DNA from: an uncultured Oscillospiraceae bacterium
GTDB taxonomy: Bacteria; Bacillota; Clostridia; Oscillospirales; Acutalibacteraceae
Direction: 5' to 3'
Assembly: GCA_900549945.1 (NCBI GenBank)
Contig: URQJ01000128.1
Coordinates: 1 to 5,752 of the forward strand
DNA length: 5,752 nt
Below, in pieces: positions 4,732-5,752 of the stretch. Position numbers and translations under genes: made by a program. Each line of letters starts with the position of its first letter. Position 1 is the stretch's first letter. Below the pieces are notes generated by a model. It searched no databases. It had not been told where the DNA came from and saw only the letters and a program-made list of their open reading frames with translations.

Positions 4732-5370
4732 ATGACGGATTATGAAATCAAGGTGCAGAATTTCCGCTGCCTGAACGCGGCGGCGAAAAAGGGGGAGACG
4801 GTGTTTGTCGGCTCGTCGCTGTGCGAGCTGTTCCCAATCAGCGAGATGCTGCAAAATGTGGAGCCGCGCATCCGCGTCTACAACCGCGGCATCGGCGGCG
4901 ATGTGACAGACGGCCTGCTGCAGCGCATGGAGGAGTCGGTCTTTGCGCTCGAGCCGAAAAAGGTGTTCATCAATATCGGCACGAACGACATCAGCCGCCC
5001 CGGCTACACGCGTGCGCGCCTGCTCGCGCAATACCGAAAGATTTTGGAGCAGATCAAGGTGCGGCTGCCCGAAACCAAAATCTATGTGCTGAGCTACTAC
5101 CCGGTGAACCGCGCGCTGCCCGGCACAGACCCCGCGCAGGTTGAAGCGATGTTCGGCGCGCGCACGAATGCGGAGCTGCGCGCCGTAAACGCAGAGCTGG
5201 AGGCGCTCGCCGCGTCGCTCGGCTGCGCGTATATCGACGTGTTCGACTGCCTGACCGACGAAAGCGGCAATCTGCGCGCCGAATACACGATCGAGGGCAT
5301 GCACATGTACGCAAACGGCTATGCGGTGGTGCTCGAACGGCTGCTGCCGTATCTTCTGGAAAACATCTGA
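4732..5370 (+). CDS. SGNH/GDSL-family hydrolase (esterase-like)
   Basis: This 212-residue protein belongs to the SGNH hydrolases, a fold covering esterases, lipases and carbohydrate deacetylases. Block I is FVGSSL (residues 25-30), with Ser29 as likely nucleophile and Ser28 where GDSL enzymes have Asp. Block II is YNRGIGG (50-56), block III is NIGTND (81-86, Asn85 for the oxyanion hole), and block V is EGMH (188-191) with His191. As far as I recall, the GSSL and ExxH forms are usual for a clostridial subgroup. There is no signal peptide, so it should act in the cytoplasm; the substrate is not predictable. The start at 4732 has AGGAGGT with a 7-base spacer. An in-frame ATG at 4495 would extend it across the promoter and is rejected. 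The alpha/beta hydrolase follows 15 bases later. Confidence 0.88.
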   Translation: MTDYEIKVQNFRCLNAAAKKGETVFVGSSLCELFPISEMLQNVEPRIRVYNRGIGGDVTDGLLQRMEESVFALEPKKVFINIGTNDISRPGYTRARLLAQYRKILEQIKVRLPETKIYVLSYYPVNRALPGTDPAQVEAMFGARTNAELRAVNAELEALAASLGCAYIDVFDCLTDESGNLRAEYTIEGMHMYANGYAVVLERLLPYLLENI

Positions 5371-5385
5371 TGGGAGGAACGGAAA

Positions 5386-5752
5386 GTGAAAACAATTGAA
5401 CTGAAGGCCGAGGGCCGCTGTCTGAACGCCGCGCTCTACGAGCCGGCCTGCGCGGCGGGGGAGAAATACCCGCTCGTGCTCTTTCTGCACGGTGCGGGCG
5501 AGCGCGGAGACGACATCGAAAAGGTGCTCGATTTCACGCCGGGCGTGGATGCTTTCACTGCGCCTGCGTGGCAGGCGGAGCACCCGTGCTTTGTGCTGGC
5601 GCCGCAGTGCCCCGCGGGGCAGAGCTGGGTGCCGTACATCGGCCTGCTGGCCCGCATGCTGTACGCGCTGCCGCGCGAATACGCGATCGACGAGTGCCGC
5701 ATCTACGTGACCGGCGTTTCGATGGGCGGCGCCGGCACATGGGCGCTGCTCA
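5386..5752 (+). CDS. Alpha/beta hydrolase, predicted esterase/peptidase (3' truncated by window end)
   Basis: The first 122 residues of an alpha/beta hydrolase resemble the 'predicted peptidase'/phospholipase-carboxylesterase group (COG4099-like). A strand and the oxyanion segment read VLFLHGAGERGD (residues 31-42), LAPQCP follows (71-76), and the nucleophile elbow is GVSMGG (110-115) with Ser112 as catalytic serine. The Asp and His of the triad must lie beyond the window. The start is GTG at 5386, supported by GGAGG (5373-5377) with an 8-base spacer; no signal peptide is seen. It lies 15 bases after the SGNH gene and is surely cotranscribed with it. Two serine hydrolases of different folds in one operon suggest a shared ester or glycoside-derived substrate, which is an inference. 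The exact substrate is unknown. Confidence 0.88.
   Translation, partial: MKTIELKAEGRCLNAALYEPACAAGEKYPLVLFLHGAGERGDDIEKVLDFTPGVDAFTAPAWQAEHPCFVLAPQCPAGQSWVPYIGLLARMLYALPREYAIDECRIYVTGVSMGGAGTWALL

Noticed and set aside
1..5752. Mobile element, CRISPR array, toxin-antitoxin or defence system
   Set aside because: No transposase, integrase, terminal repeats, spaced direct repeats or defence-type domains were seen; gene content is housekeeping biosynthesis plus two hydrolases.

Overview
The window reads as chromosomal DNA from a GC-rich, low-mobility region of a Clostridia-type Firmicute, most likely an Oscillospiraceae/Ruminococcaceae gut lineage. This placement is an inference. It rests on purine-rich Shine-Dalgarno sites before nearly every gene, GC-rich third codon positions, sigma-A-type promoters with extended -10 TG, a PheB-type ACT protein placed before hom, and a GSSL-type SGNH hydrolase. 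All genes run on the + strand. No insertion sequence, tRNA, rRNA or CRISPR array is visible.

Layout: (1) 1-126 is the Pro/Thr/Glu-rich C-terminal tail of an unidentified protein, followed by a strong symmetric terminator (166-198). (2) A promoter at 210-238 opens a four-gene aspartate-family amino-acid operon: a PheB/UPF0735 ACT-domain protein (278-715), homoserine dehydrogenase hom (737-1981), homoserine kinase thrB (1999-2895) and aspartate kinase lysC (2959-4182). A hairpin terminator (4193-4233) follows lysC. (3) A 65-residue protein of unknown function (4234-4431) takes its ribosome-binding site from the 3' arm of that hairpin and has its own terminator (4434-4473). (4) About 160 bases (4471-4630) hold no convincing gene but several GC-rich inverted repeats ending in an 8-T run. 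(5) A well-formed promoter (4631-4659) and a structured leader precede an SGNH/GDSL hydrolase (4732-5370) and an alpha/beta hydrolase (5386-5752, cut by the window end), which form a second operon.

How the genes work together: LysC makes aspartyl phosphate, Hom reduces aspartate semialdehyde to homoserine, and ThrB phosphorylates homoserine for threonine synthesis. Asd and ThrC are not in the window. LysC carries a typical pair of ACT regulatory domains, the PheB-type protein has one ACT domain joined to a helix-turn-helix-like segment, and Hom ends in a diverged ACT-like domain. I see no room for a T-box or lysine riboswitch, so control by ACT-domain ligands and perhaps by the PheB-type protein is the natural inference.

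The most interesting signal is inside lysC: a perfect AAGGAGGT seven bases before an in-frame GTG at codon 246. It would yield a separate ACT-only beta subunit, at the position where Bacillus subtilis aspartokinase II is known to reinitiate. The second is the ribosome-binding site buried in the lysC terminator hairpin. I found no clearly new multi-gene system.
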